This document shows positions 56,272-64,000 of a stretch of 64,000 bases of DNA, one piece after another (position 1 is the stretch's first letter; each line of letters begins with the position of its first letter). A model generated the notes under the pieces. It saw only the letters and a list, made by a program, of their open reading frames with translations, searched no databases and had not been told where the DNA came from. The position numbers and the translations under genes are program-made. This DNA is from Gordonibacter urolithinfaciens (GTDB taxonomy: Bacteria > Actinomycetota > Coriobacteriia > Coriobacteriales > Eggerthellaceae). The DNA is taken from positions 2,852,001-2,916,000 of the forward strand of contig NZ_LT900217.1 of NCBI RefSeq assembly GCF_900199375.1. Reading direction: 5' to 3'.

Positions 56272-56316
56272 AATGAGACAGGGGGGGGGACGGGGATGAT
56301 GTCTCATCCCCGTCCC
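56271..56316. repeat. Left REP of the RAYT unit
   Basis: GAATGAGACA...GACGGGGATGATGTCTCA, with TGAGACA/TGTCTCA arms; the same tract also pairs as GACGGGGATGA/TCATCCCCGTC. It starts right after the hydrogenase stop and is inverted relative to the REP at 57188-57224. Confidence 0.85.
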
Positions 56317-56347
56317 CCTGCAACGCGTTGGCTGTGCGCTGCGCCCG

Positions 56348-57094
56348 TCAGGCTCGGGCAACGATGTTGCGTCCGACACCCGTGAGCCGTTCGATCTGTC
56401 GTACGGAAAGTCCCAGCGCCCGCAGCTTCCTGAGGGCGCGATCCCGCTCGCTCTTGTCGAGCAATGCCAGCCGGTCTGCGAAATCGGCTCCGAGGTGGGA
56501 GGCGGCTACCCGCTCCGCCTCGGCTTCGCTTAAATAGGGCCCCCGCTCCTTCAGGCTTACCAGGTAGTCGTGGCCTTGGGACGGGTCGCAGTATCCCTCG
56601 AAGGATTCTGCGCCCCCAACCAGCTCCAGCACCAGCGATGTGTCGCAGATTCGCGGCTTTCCGACGTATTCGCCGTAGCTGCTCCAGGGGCAGTCGCGTG
56701 GATGCGAGGCCCCCGTGTCCAGCGGATTGAGATGGATGTAGCGGATCGCGGCGAGAAGGTGGGCTTCCGTTTCGACGGGGGCGCTGTCGAAACGGCCTTG
56801 GAATACGGGGCCCACGTGTCCGTGCCTTCCGTTGAAGTAGTGGGCGTACGATGTTGCCAACCGATGGAGCCCGTTGGACAGAGAGGCGACGGAAGCCTGT
56901 GCCAGGAGGTGTGCGTGGTTGTCCATAAGGCACCAGGCAAGCAGCCTGACGTCGTCTTTCTCGGGAAGCGCGCGGAGCCTTTCGACGAAACGCAGACGGT
57001 CCTTGTCGTCTTCGAACAGCCTGCGTCGCCCCGCTCCTCGCGCTGTGACATGGTATATGCCGCTGTTCGATTCTCGACGGGCTTGTCTCGGCAT
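56348..57094 (-). CDS. REP-associated tyrosine transposase (RAYT, Y1_Tnp)
   Basis: 248 residues. MPRQARRESNSGIYHVTARG opening, HUH-type pair in CLMDNHAHLLAQ, and RYIHLNPLD, the RAYT hallmarks; the C-terminal ~60 residues hold a helix-turn-helix-like stretch (ALGLSVRQIERLTGVGRNIV). These enzymes cut and join single-stranded REP hairpins. The gene is intact and sits between two inverted REPs. ATG 57094 chosen because the conserved domain begins there. Confidence 0.93.
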   Translation of the reverse strand: MPRQARRESNSGIYHVTARGAGRRRLFEDDKDRLRFVERLRALPEKDDVRLLAWCLMDNHAHLLAQASVASLSNGLHRLATSYAHYFNGRHGHVGPVFQGRFDSAPVETEAHLLAAIRYIHLNPLDTGASHPRDCPWSSYGEYVGKPRICDTSLVLELVGGAESFEGYCDPSQGHDYLVSLKERGPYLSEAEAERVAASHLGADFADRLALLDKSERDRALRKLRALGLSVRQIERLTGVGRNIVARA

Positions 57095-57187
57095 GTCGGC
57101 TCCTGTCCTCGGCGCTATTCGCGATGCCGTGATTATTGCACGATGGGGGGGGGTTGTGCTCGGCAAGGAGGGGTTGTGTCCGCGAAT

Positions 57188-57224
57188 CCAGAATGAGACA
57201 TCATCCCCGTCCCCGTGTCTCATT
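57188..57224. repeat. Right REP of the RAYT unit
   Basis: GAATGAGACA TCATCCCCGTCCCCG TGTCTCATTC: 10-bp arms, inverse complement of the left REP at 56271-56316 apart from the length of the G run. Confidence 0.88.
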
Positions 57225-57283
57225 CCGCCCGCCGGGCGGGGTGTGCCCCTCGTGGATTTTCAACGCCGGGGCAACGCCTGTGC

Positions 57284-57289
57284 TAGAAT
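57284..57289 (+). promoter_or_regulatory. Putative extended -10 promoter of the mre operon
   Basis: TGCTAGAAT, hexamer TAGAAT at 57284-57289, about 42 bp before the mreB ATG. No clear -35. Confidence 0.45.
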
Positions 57290-57331
57290 GCGTTTTTACT
57301 TGGAATACGAGAATTCAAGGGGTTTGCCTCT

Positions 57332-58387
57332 ATGTCCTTTTTAGACGCGTTCTCCGGGCTGACCGGCCAAATGTCTACGGACATGGCCATCGACCTCGGG
57401 ACTGCCAATACACTGGTCGCCATCACGGGCGAGGGCATCGTCATCAACGAGCCCTCCGTCGTCGCCATCGAGAAGAGCACGCACCGGGTGCTCGCGGTGG
57501 GCCACGAGGCGAAGAACATGATCAACCACACGCCCGAGGCGTTCTCGGCCGAGCATCCGCTCAAGGACGGCGTCATCGCCGACTACGACGTGACCGAGGC
57601 CATGCTCTCGGCGTTCATCAACAAGGCCGCGGTGCGCAAGTACCCGTGGCAGGCCAAGCCGCGCATCGTCATCTGCATCCCGTGCGGCGCCACGTCGGTG
57701 GAGAAGCGTGCGGTGTTCGAGGCCGCCATCCAGGCCGGCGCGCGCCAGGCCTACCTCATCGAGGAGCCCATGGCCGCGGCCATGGGCGCCGACCTGCCCG
57801 TCACCGAGCCCACGGGCTCCATGGTGGTGGACATCGGCGGCGGCACCACGGAGGTGGCCGTCATCTCGCTCGGCGGCATCGTCACGTCGTCGTCGCTGCG
57901 CCTGGCCGGCAACCGCATGGACGAGGCCATCGCTATGCACCTACGCGACCTTCTGGGCATCAAGATCGGCGAGCGCACGGCCGAGATCATCAAGATCAAG
58001 ATCGGCTCCATCCTGCCGTTCGAGGACGGCCGCGAACGCGACATGATCATCTCCGGCCAGGACGTGATCACCGAGCAGCCGAAGGAGGTGACCATCCAGT
58101 CCGAGGACGTGCGCGCCGCGCTCATCGGCCCCTGCGAGGAGATGGTCATCCATATCAAGGAGACGTTCAAGAAGACGAACCCGGACCTCGCGTCCGACAT
58201 CATACAGAACGGCATCCTGCTCACGGGCGGCGGCGGCCTCTTGTCCGGGCTGGACCGCTACCTCACCGACAAGCTGGAGATCCCGGTGTGGGTGAGCGAG
58301 ACGGCGCTCACGAACGTCGTCACCGGATGCCTGAAGGTGCTCGAGACGCCCACGGCGCTCAAGCAGACGCTCATGCGGTCGAAGTAA
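57332..58387 (+). CDS. mreB: Rod-shape actin homologue MreB
   Basis: 351 residues. Phosphate 1 MAIDLGTANTLV, phosphate 2 VVDIGGGTTEVAVISLGG, adenosine motif LLTGGGGLLSGLD. Forms membrane-bound filaments that guide wall synthesis. AAGGGG precedes the ATG. First gene of mreB-mreC-mreD-pbp2-rodA. Confidence 0.98.
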   Translation: MSFLDAFSGLTGQMSTDMAIDLGTANTLVAITGEGIVINEPSVVAIEKSTHRVLAVGHEAKNMINHTPEAFSAEHPLKDGVIADYDVTEAMLSAFINKAAVRKYPWQAKPRIVICIPCGATSVEKRAVFEAAIQAGARQAYLIEEPMAAAMGADLPVTEPTGSMVVDIGGGTTEVAVISLGGIVTSSSLRLAGNRMDEAIAMHLRDLLGIKIGERTAEIIKIKIGSILPFEDGRERDMIISGQDVITEQPKEVTIQSEDVRAALIGPCEEMVIHIKETFKKTNPDLASDIIQNGILLTGGGGLLSGLDRYLTDKLEIPVWVSETALTNVVTGCLKVLETPTALKQTLMRSK

Positions 58388-58405
58388 GGCAGCGCCCCTC
58401 ACCGC

Positions 58406-59350
58406 ATGGCCCTCAACTTCCAACAGAGCGGATCGGCATCGGCGAAGCGGGTGCTGCTCGTCGCATTGCTCGTGGTCTCCTTGGCCCTCGCCACGCTGTA
58501 CGCGCGCGAGGGCGAGGGCGGGCCGCTGCACGCCGTGCAGGGGGCCGTGGCGGTGGCGGTCGGGCCCTTCAAGCTCGTCGGCGCCGCGGCCGACGCGGGC
58601 GTTTCCTCGGCGGGCGAGGGGATCGAGAACCTCACGGCCGACGAGTCGACGCTCTCCGGCTTGCGCGAGAGCAACGAGGAGCTGCGCCGCCGCCTTGCCG
58701 AGGCCGACGAGTACAAGCAGGAGGCGGAGCGCCTGGAGGGCCTGCTCCACCTCAAGCAATCCTATGACATCGACGGCGTGGCCGCGCGCGTCGTGGGCAA
58801 GAGCGTGGAGGCGTACAACCAGACCGTGACCCTGGACGTGGGCCGCGACGACGGCGTGGAGAGCGGCATGACCGTCATGGGCGCGACCGGCGTCGTGGGC
58901 CAGGTGAGGAGCACCGACGCCCGCACCTGCGAGGTGCGGCTGCTCACCGACCAGAACTCAGGCGCGGCGGCCATCATCCAGTCGAACCGCGGTGAGGGAA
59001 TCGTGCGCGGCTCGCTCGAGGGCCTGCTGTACCTGGAGAACGTGGACGAGGCCAACTGGCCCGTGGTGGGCGACGTGATCGTGACCTCGGGGCTGGGCGG
59101 CAGCTACGTGCGCGGTCTCATCATCGGCACGGTGGTGCGGGTGGACGCCGCGGCGGGCAACGCCACGGGCCGCATCGTGGTGAAGCCCAACGACACGGCG
59201 GAGTCGCTTTCCGAGGTGCTGGTGGTGCGCGGACTGAACTCCGAGGGCGCGCTCGGCTCGACGCCGCAGGCCGGCGCCGGCGGCTCCGGCGCGACAGGCG
59301 GCGACACGGCGGGCGAAAACGGAGACGGCGAAGGAGGCGGTGAATCGTGA
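58406..59350 (+). CDS. mreC: Rod-shape protein MreC
   Basis: 314 residues. One N-terminal membrane helix (VLLVALLVVSLALATLYA), a coiled-coil (~85-115, LRESNEELRRRLAEADEYKQ) and the beta-rich domain with VGKSVEAYNQTVTLDVGRDDGV and GVVGQVRS. The Gly/Ser/Glu-rich tail is extra. Scaffold of the elongation complex outside the membrane. The mreD GTG overlaps its stop. Confidence 0.95.
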   Translation: MALNFQQSGSASAKRVLLVALLVVSLALATLYAREGEGGPLHAVQGAVAVAVGPFKLVGAAADAGVSSAGEGIENLTADESTLSGLRESNEELRRRLAEADEYKQEAERLEGLLHLKQSYDIDGVAARVVGKSVEAYNQTVTLDVGRDDGVESGMTVMGATGVVGQVRSTDARTCEVRLLTDQNSGAAAIIQSNRGEGIVRGSLEGLLYLENVDEANWPVVGDVIVTSGLGGSYVRGLIIGTVVRVDAAAGNATGRIVVKPNDTAESLSEVLVVRGLNSEGALGSTPQAGAGGSGATGGDTAGENGDGEGGGES

Positions 59351-59871
59351 ACGTGACGCGCGACGGCATAGCGGTCGCGGTGGGCGCCGTGATCGCGGTG
59401 CTCCTCCAGATCGTCGTGGCTCCCAACATCGCCCTGTTCGGCGCTATGCCCAACTTCGTGGTGGCCTACGCGCTGCTCGTGGCCATCGTGCGCCCGGCGA
59501 CGGCCGGCCCGGTGATGCCGTTCGTGCTGGGCCTCGTGTTCGACCTGGTGTCCGGCGGCCCGGTGGGGGCCATGGCCTTCTTGCTGGTGCTCATGACGTT
59601 TCTGGCCGCGCGGGCCTTCGCCGTGCTCGACAACGACACGCTGTTCATGCCGCTCGTCATCTTCGTGGCGGCCACGGTGCTCGTGGAGGCGCTCTACGCC
59701 GCGTTCCTGCTGGCGCTCGGCTTCGACGCCGGCGCGCTCGACGTGTTCCTGTACCGCGCGCTGCCGTGCGCGCTCTACGACTGCGTGATAGGCCTCGTGC
59801 TCTACCCGCTTGCCGCGCGCGTCCTTGCGGGCGCCGCGCCGGCCCAACCCGGCACGCCGCGCCTGCGCTAG
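59347..59871 (+). CDS. mreD: Rod-shape membrane protein MreD
   Basis: 174 residues from GTG. Five to six helices, FVLGLVFDLVSGGPVGAMAF being the MreD signature. Overlaps mreC by 4 bp. Confidence 0.93.
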   Translation: MNVTRDGIAVAVGAVIAVLLQIVVAPNIALFGAMPNFVVAYALLVAIVRPATAGPVMPFVLGLVFDLVSGGPVGAMAFLLVLMTFLAARAFAVLDNDTLFMPLVIFVAATVLVEALYAAFLLALGFDAGALDVFLYRALPCALYDCVIGLVLYPLAARVLAGAAPAQPGTPRLR

Positions 59872-59881
59872 GAGGCCGCCC

Positions 59882-62056
59882 GTGATCGCCGCCCTCATCG
59901 CAGCCGCCGTCACGCTCGTGGCGGCCGTCGCCGTCATCGTGGCGGTGCTCGTCGTGCGCAGCCGCACGAAGACCCCCTACGCCGGCCAGAAGAAGGACGT
60001 GCGCTCGGTGGGCAATGTGGGCGTGTCCTCGACGTTGGGCGGCGCGGGCAAGCGCGCGGGCGGCGCTGCGGCACCGCGCGTGAACTCGTCGCAGCCGGCC
60101 TCCAAGGCGGCCTCCGAGGGGCTGAAGCCCCGCTTCCTCGCCATGGGCGTGCTCACGGCGGCCATCTTCGGCTCGCTCGGAGCGAAGCTCTGGAGCATGC
60201 AGGTGCTGGCCTCGGAGACGTTCTCCAGCGCGGCCCAGAAGAACAAGTTCACCGTCGTGCCCACGCCCGCCCCGCGCGGCTACATCTACGACGCCGACGG
60301 CGTGGCCATCGTGAAGAACCGCTCGTCGCTCACCGTGCTGGCGGACGCCGAGGTGGCGAACGACCGCGACGTGGTGCAGCGACTGTCCACCGTGCTGGGG
60401 GTGCCGTACAACGTGGTGCGCCAGCGCATCCAGGACGCCACGGGCGGCGCGCAGAGCCAGCGCGTGGTGGCCAGCGACGTGCGCCTGCGCGACGTGGCCT
60501 TCATCTCCGAGCACGCCGACGCGTTCCCCGGCGTGGCCGTGCAGACGCGCACCGTGCGCGACTACCCCTACGGCGCCCTCGCGGCGCATGCGGTGGGCTA
60601 CACCGGCTCCGTGACGGCCGACGACCTGGCCGTGATCCCCGACGGGCGCGAGATCGAGCTGGGCGACACGGTGGGCCGCGCGGGCGTGGAGAGCGTGTAC
60701 GACCACCTGCTGGCGGGCGACCACGGCCAGCGCACCGTCGTGGCCGACGCCGAGGGCAACGTGGTGGAGGTGGCGAGCGAGACGCAGCCCGAGCGCGGCA
60801 GCGACGTGTACCTGTGCGTGAAGGCCCCCGTGCAGTACGTGTGCGACCGTGCCCTCGCCGAGCTCATCGCCCCGAAGGACGGCGTCATCGGCACGGGCAA
60901 GGGCTGCGCCGGCGCCGTCGTGGTCATGGACGTGCGCGACGGCGGCATCGTGGCGCTGTCGAGCTACCCCACGTTCTCGCCGGAGACGTTCACGGGGACC
61001 ATATCGCTGGAGACCTGGGACCTGTTCAACACCGACGAGTCGTACCACCCCATGCTGAACCGCGCCGTTTCGGGCACGTACCCCGCCGCATCCACCTACA
61101 AGGCGTTCACCGGCCTCGCGGCGCTCGCCTACGGGTTCGCCGACACGAAGAGGACGTGGGACTGCGGCGGCTCGTGGGACGGCTTCAATACCGGTCAGCG
61201 GCAGATGTGCTGGAAGCACAGCGGGCATGGCGTGCTCGACTTCCGCGGGGGCGTCGTGAACTCGTGCGACGTCGTGTTCTACGATATCGGCAAGCAGTTC
61301 TTCCAGGCCAGCAGGAGCCAGGGCGGCTCCATCAGCGACACGGCCATGCAGGACGAGATCGCGAAGTACGGGTTCGGCAAGAAGACGGGCATCGACCTGG
61401 GCAACATCGAGGAGGTCGGCCGCATCCCCACGCCGGAATGGCGTGCGGAGCATTTCCGCGACTACCCGACGGAGGCGGTGTGGAAGGGCGGCTTCAACAC
61501 GAACATGGCCATCGGGCAGGGCGACGTGCTGGTAACGCCCATCCAGGTGGCCGTTGCCTACGGTGCCATCGCCACCGGCAACCTCATGAAGCCGCACCTG
61601 TTGAAGGAGGTGCGCAACTCCTCGGGCGAGGTGGTGAGGTCGTTCGAGCCCGAGGTCGTGGGCACGCCCGACGTGAAGCCCGAGAACCTGGCCGTCATGC
61701 GCGACGCCCTGAAGGGTGTGTCCACCGAGAACGCTGAGCTCGTGGCGCTGTTCAACAAGTTCGGCCTCGATCCCGCCACGGTGGCCTGCAAGACGGGTAC
61801 GGGCGAGGTCTCCGGCAAGGAGGACTACGCCTGGTTCGCCTGCTACGCGCCCTTCGACGACCCGAAGTACGTCGTGGCATGCGTGGTCGAGCAGGGCGGC
61901 GGCGGCTCGGCCGTCGGCGCGCCGCTCGGCATCGAGGTGCTGGCCGCCGCGCTCAACGCCGATGCGGGCGCGCTCACGGACGTGGGCTCCGTCGCGGGGT
62001 CCACGGGCAAGTCGCAGGAGCTGGCGACGTCCGGCTCGTCGGGGCGAACGGACTAG
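59882..62056 (+). CDS. mrdA: Penicillin-binding protein 2 (class B transpeptidase)
   Basis: 724 residues from GTG at 59882 behind AGGAGG. An N-terminal hydrophobic segment, a Lys/Ala-rich linker, a second helix (~residues 85-105), the dimerisation domain (GYIYDADGVAIVKN) and the transpeptidase with Ser404-TY-Lys407, Ser461-Cys-Asp463 (usually SxN; here SxD, as in many PBP2) and Lys637-TGT. The extra N-terminal helix and linker are unusual. Makes lateral peptidoglycan cross-links with RodA. Confidence 0.93.
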   Translation: MIAALIAAAVTLVAAVAVIVAVLVVRSRTKTPYAGQKKDVRSVGNVGVSSTLGGAGKRAGGAAAPRVNSSQPASKAASEGLKPRFLAMGVLTAAIFGSLGAKLWSMQVLASETFSSAAQKNKFTVVPTPAPRGYIYDADGVAIVKNRSSLTVLADAEVANDRDVVQRLSTVLGVPYNVVRQRIQDATGGAQSQRVVASDVRLRDVAFISEHADAFPGVAVQTRTVRDYPYGALAAHAVGYTGSVTADDLAVIPDGREIELGDTVGRAGVESVYDHLLAGDHGQRTVVADAEGNVVEVASETQPERGSDVYLCVKAPVQYVCDRALAELIAPKDGVIGTGKGCAGAVVVMDVRDGGIVALSSYPTFSPETFTGTISLETWDLFNTDESYHPMLNRAVSGTYPAASTYKAFTGLAALAYGFADTKRTWDCGGSWDGFNTGQRQMCWKHSGHGVLDFRGGVVNSCDVVFYDIGKQFFQASRSQGGSISDTAMQDEIAKYGFGKKTGIDLGNIEEVGRIPTPEWRAEHFRDYPTEAVWKGGFNTNMAIGQGDVLVTPIQVAVAYGAIATGNLMKPHLLKEVRNSSGEVVRSFEPEVVGTPDVKPENLAVMRDALKGVSTENAELVALFNKFGLDPATVACKTGTGEVSGKEDYAWFACYAPFDDPKYVVACVVEQGGGGSAVGAPLGIEVLAAALNADAGALTDVGSVAGSTGKSQELATSGSSGRTD

Positions 62057-62070
62057 GAAGGGAGGCAGCC

Positions 62071-63306
62071 ATGGCCCAGCCGCCGCAGATAAACTCGGTG
62101 AGGACGCCCGACAAGGCCGTCGTCGATGCCACGCGCTCGCGCCGTTTCCCCTCGCTCAACCTGCCGCTCGTCGTGGTGGTGGCGCTGCTCGCAGGCTACG
62201 GCCTCGTCGTGGTGTACTCGGCCGTGTACGGCGACCCCGACTACAGCTTCCCGCGCCAGGCAGCCTTGGTGGCGGCGGGCGCCGTGGTCATGATCGTGCT
62301 CTGGCGCTTCGACTACCGGCGCCTGTCCGAGTTCACCACGCTGTTCCTCATCGTGAACGTGGTGCTCATCCTCTCGCCGCACATCCCCGGCTTGGGAACC
62401 GATGCGGGCATGGGCTCCCAGTCGTGGATCAAGATGGGCCCGCTCCCGCAGGTCCAGCCCGGCGAGTTCGCGAAGATCACCGTCATCCTGCTGGACGCGA
62501 GCGTCATGGCGCGCTACGGCGGCAGGCTCGACGATCTGCGCGAGTACCTCAAGGCGCTCGGCATCATGCTCATCCCGTTTCTGTGCATCATGACGCAGCC
62601 CGACCTGGGCACGGGCCTCGTGTACCTGTTCATCGGCGCGGTGGCGCTCGTGGTGGGCGGCGCGCGGCCGAAGTTCCTGCTGGTCACGCTAGCTGCCGGC
62701 ATCGTGGCCGTGGCCTGCGTGTTCGCGCTCGACGAGGTGCTGGCCGTGCGCAACGCCGACGGCACCGTGGAGTACAAGCTGCTCAAGAACTACCAGCGCG
62801 CCCGCCTGCTCGTGTTCCTCGACCCCGAGCTCGATCCCACAGGTGACGGCTACAACCTGAAGCAGGCGCAGATAGCCATCGGGTCGGGCGGCCTGTTCGG
62901 CCAGGGCTACATGCAGGGATCCCAGCATGCGCTGGGAATACTGCCCGAGGCGCCCACCGACTTCATCTTCTGCGTGCTGGCCGAGGAACTCGGGTTTTTC
63001 GGTGTAGTGGTGCTGCTGGGGCTGTACCTCGCGCTCGTTTTGGTAAGCTTCCGCATAGCCGGCTCGGCCGGCGACTTGTTCGGCCTGCTCATCGTTATGT
63101 GCGTGGTGGGCATGTGGCTGTTCCAGATACTTGAGAACATTGGCATGACCTGCGGGCTCATGCCTATCACGGGCATACCCCTGCCGTTCATGAGCTACGG
63201 TTCGACGGGCACGATCATGAACTTCATCATGCTGGGGCTCGTAGGCTCGGTATGGGCCCACAACACTGCGACCGGGAAGAAGGGCAGCTATGCAGATACC
63301 CGTTGA
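62071..63306 (+). CDS. rodA: RodA/FtsW-type peptidoglycan glycosyltransferase
   Basis: 411 residues, about ten helices. SQSWIKMGPLPQVQPGEFAK (catalytic-loop region), KQAQIAIGSGGLFGQGYMQGSQ and PLPFMSYGSTG are the SEDS-family hallmarks. Polymerises lipid II and partners the PBP2 encoded just upstream. GAAGGGAGG precedes the ATG. Confidence 0.95.
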   Translation: MAQPPQINSVRTPDKAVVDATRSRRFPSLNLPLVVVVALLAGYGLVVVYSAVYGDPDYSFPRQAALVAAGAVVMIVLWRFDYRRLSEFTTLFLIVNVVLILSPHIPGLGTDAGMGSQSWIKMGPLPQVQPGEFAKITVILLDASVMARYGGRLDDLREYLKALGIMLIPFLCIMTQPDLGTGLVYLFIGAVALVVGGARPKFLLVTLAAGIVAVACVFALDEVLAVRNADGTVEYKLLKNYQRARLLVFLDPELDPTGDGYNLKQAQIAIGSGGLFGQGYMQGSQHALGILPEAPTDFIFCVLAEELGFFGVVVLLGLYLALVLVSFRIAGSAGDLFGLLIVMCVVGMWLFQILENIGMTCGLMPITGIPLPFMSYGSTGTIMNFIMLGLVGSVWAHNTATGKKGSYADTR

Positions 63307-64000
63307 CGTGAAGGCCGTCATCGACGAGGCGACGAACATCGACGAGGCGCGGCAGACGCCGCTATCGGTGAGCGTGTACATCGACGAGAGCGCCCCCGGC
63401 GACGTCGTCGCGCGGGTGCGCGGCGCGTTCGCCAGCGCGAGCCCGCATGCGCGGGTGTCGCTGATGTACTTGGACGGGCGTCCGTTCGCGCCGTATGCCG
63501 GCGACGACATGGCCGTCATCGTGGCAGGCTTCTCCGACCAGGTGGGAGCCTATGCCGATGAGCTGCGCGCCGCAGGCGTGCCCGTCATGGTTGCCACCAC
63601 CATGCCCTCGCTCGTGGCCGAGATCGCGCAGTCGCAAGGCCATCCCATCCCGCATGCCGACGTGGTGGCGCCCGATGCGCCGGGGCGCGGGGGGCGCCTG
63701 CTGCCCGCCCGCACGGACGGCGCGGCGCCCGTGGCCGCCGCCGAGCCGTACGTGCTCGACGAGCACGCCGCCGCCTCGCTCGACCGCCGTATGGGCGAGT
63801 GGATCATCGCCGCCTGCCATGACAAGCGCCTGGCGTTCGCGTTGGCGTTCCCGTTCGTGCGCCGTCCGCTGTCCGTGGACGCCGTGAACGCAACGGCCAT
63901 GCAGAACGCCGGCGTCGGCCTCGTGGTGTTCATTCCCGGCGCCGACCTGCCCATCATGACGCTGAACCAGGCGAAGATGCTGCTCCAGATAGCCGCCGCG
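63290..64000 (+). CDS. Partial protein, DUF697-like region, running off the window
   Basis: Open from ATG 63290 to the window edge (237 codons, no stop). It overlaps the rodA end by 17 bp. After an N-terminal ~130-residue region resembling a nucleotide-handling Rossmann-like fold (DDMAVIVAGFSDQVG...GVPVMVATTMPSLV), the visible end PLSVDAVNATAMQNAGVGLV...LPIMTLNQAKMLLQIAA resembles DUF697/YcjF-type sequences. Function unknown; likely the last gene of the mre unit. Confidence 0.75.
   Translation, partial: MQIPVDVKAVIDEATNIDEARQTPLSVSVYIDESAPGDVVARVRGAFASASPHARVSLMYLDGRPFAPYAGDDMAVIVAGFSDQVGAYADELRAAGVPVMVATTMPSLVAEIAQSQGHPIPHADVVAPDAPGRGGRLLPARTDGAAPVAAAEPYVLDEHAAASLDRRMGEWIIAACHDKRLAFALAFPFVRRPLSVDAVNATAMQNAGVGLVVFIPGADLPIMTLNQAKMLLQIAAA

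Overview
The window is 64 kb of GC-rich bacterial chromosome, tightly packed with genes on both strands. It looks like the chromosome of an anaerobic member of the Actinobacteria, most likely Coriobacteriia of the Eggerthella/Gordonibacter type. This is inferred from the mix of genes: a minimal SufCB Fe-S assembly pair, a group 3b-like [NiFe] hydrogenase, a GlpA-type flavoprotein fusion with DUF1667, many FeS flavoproteins, high GC and GTG starts, and a rod-shape cluster. It is not proven by any rRNA in the window. A perfect parS site at 3350-3365 suggests the left end lies in the origin-proximal part of the chromosome.

Layout, left to right. 0.1-3.1 kb: an amino-acid-type solute-binding lipoprotein, then sufC-sufB on the minus strand. 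3.3 kb: parS. 3.6-6.6 kb: a giant M16C metalloprotease. 6.7-12.7 kb: a five-gene peptide ABC transporter operon (binding protein, two permeases, two ATPases). 13.1-16.1 kb: a tryptophan leader peptide and attenuator belonging to a stand-alone TrpB-like enzyme, split from its gene by an intact IS1249-type insertion sequence. 16.4-18.3 kb: a 33-bp inverted-repeat element and a fetAB-like transporter behind a 28-bp palindrome. 18.3-21.5 kb: two membrane-anchored proteins of unknown function, arylamine N-acetyltransferase and a DUF454 protein. 21.8-23.1 kb: infC-rpmI-rplT with a leader terminator and an apparent AUA start codon for IF3.

23.2-32.3 kb: REP-like repeats, a NifX-like protein, the 1032-residue flavoprotein fusion with DUF1667, a small membrane protein, a MITE-like hairpin element, a DEAD-box helicase, a lipoprotein-like unknown and a diacylglycerol-type glycosyltransferase. 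32.7-40.8 kb: tRNA-Glu, a small XRE regulator, a DMT transporter, and addB-addA (recombination nuclease/helicase). 41-46.3 kb: a polyprenol-phosphate glycosyltransferase, a hybrid histidine kinase, a GtrA flippase and an RlmD/TrmA-type RNA methyltransferase. 46.4-49.5 kb: tRNA-Arg followed by a lower-GC McrBC-type restriction pair. 49.7-52.2 kb: cyclophilin, a TPR protein and ndk. 52.2-56.3 kb: four-subunit hydrogenase operon. 56.3-57.2 kb: a RAYT transposase between inverted REP sequences. 57.3-64 kb: mreB-mreC-mreD-pbp2-rodA cell-elongation operon running into a truncated gene at the window edge.

No CRISPR array, phage or conjugative module is visible. The most unusual material is regulatory and mobile: the IS between a trp attenuator and its gene with an outward promoter in the IS end, the palindromic control region of fetAB, three small hairpin elements, the RAYT/REP unit, and a hydrogenase large subunit that ends exactly at its last metal-motif histidine.
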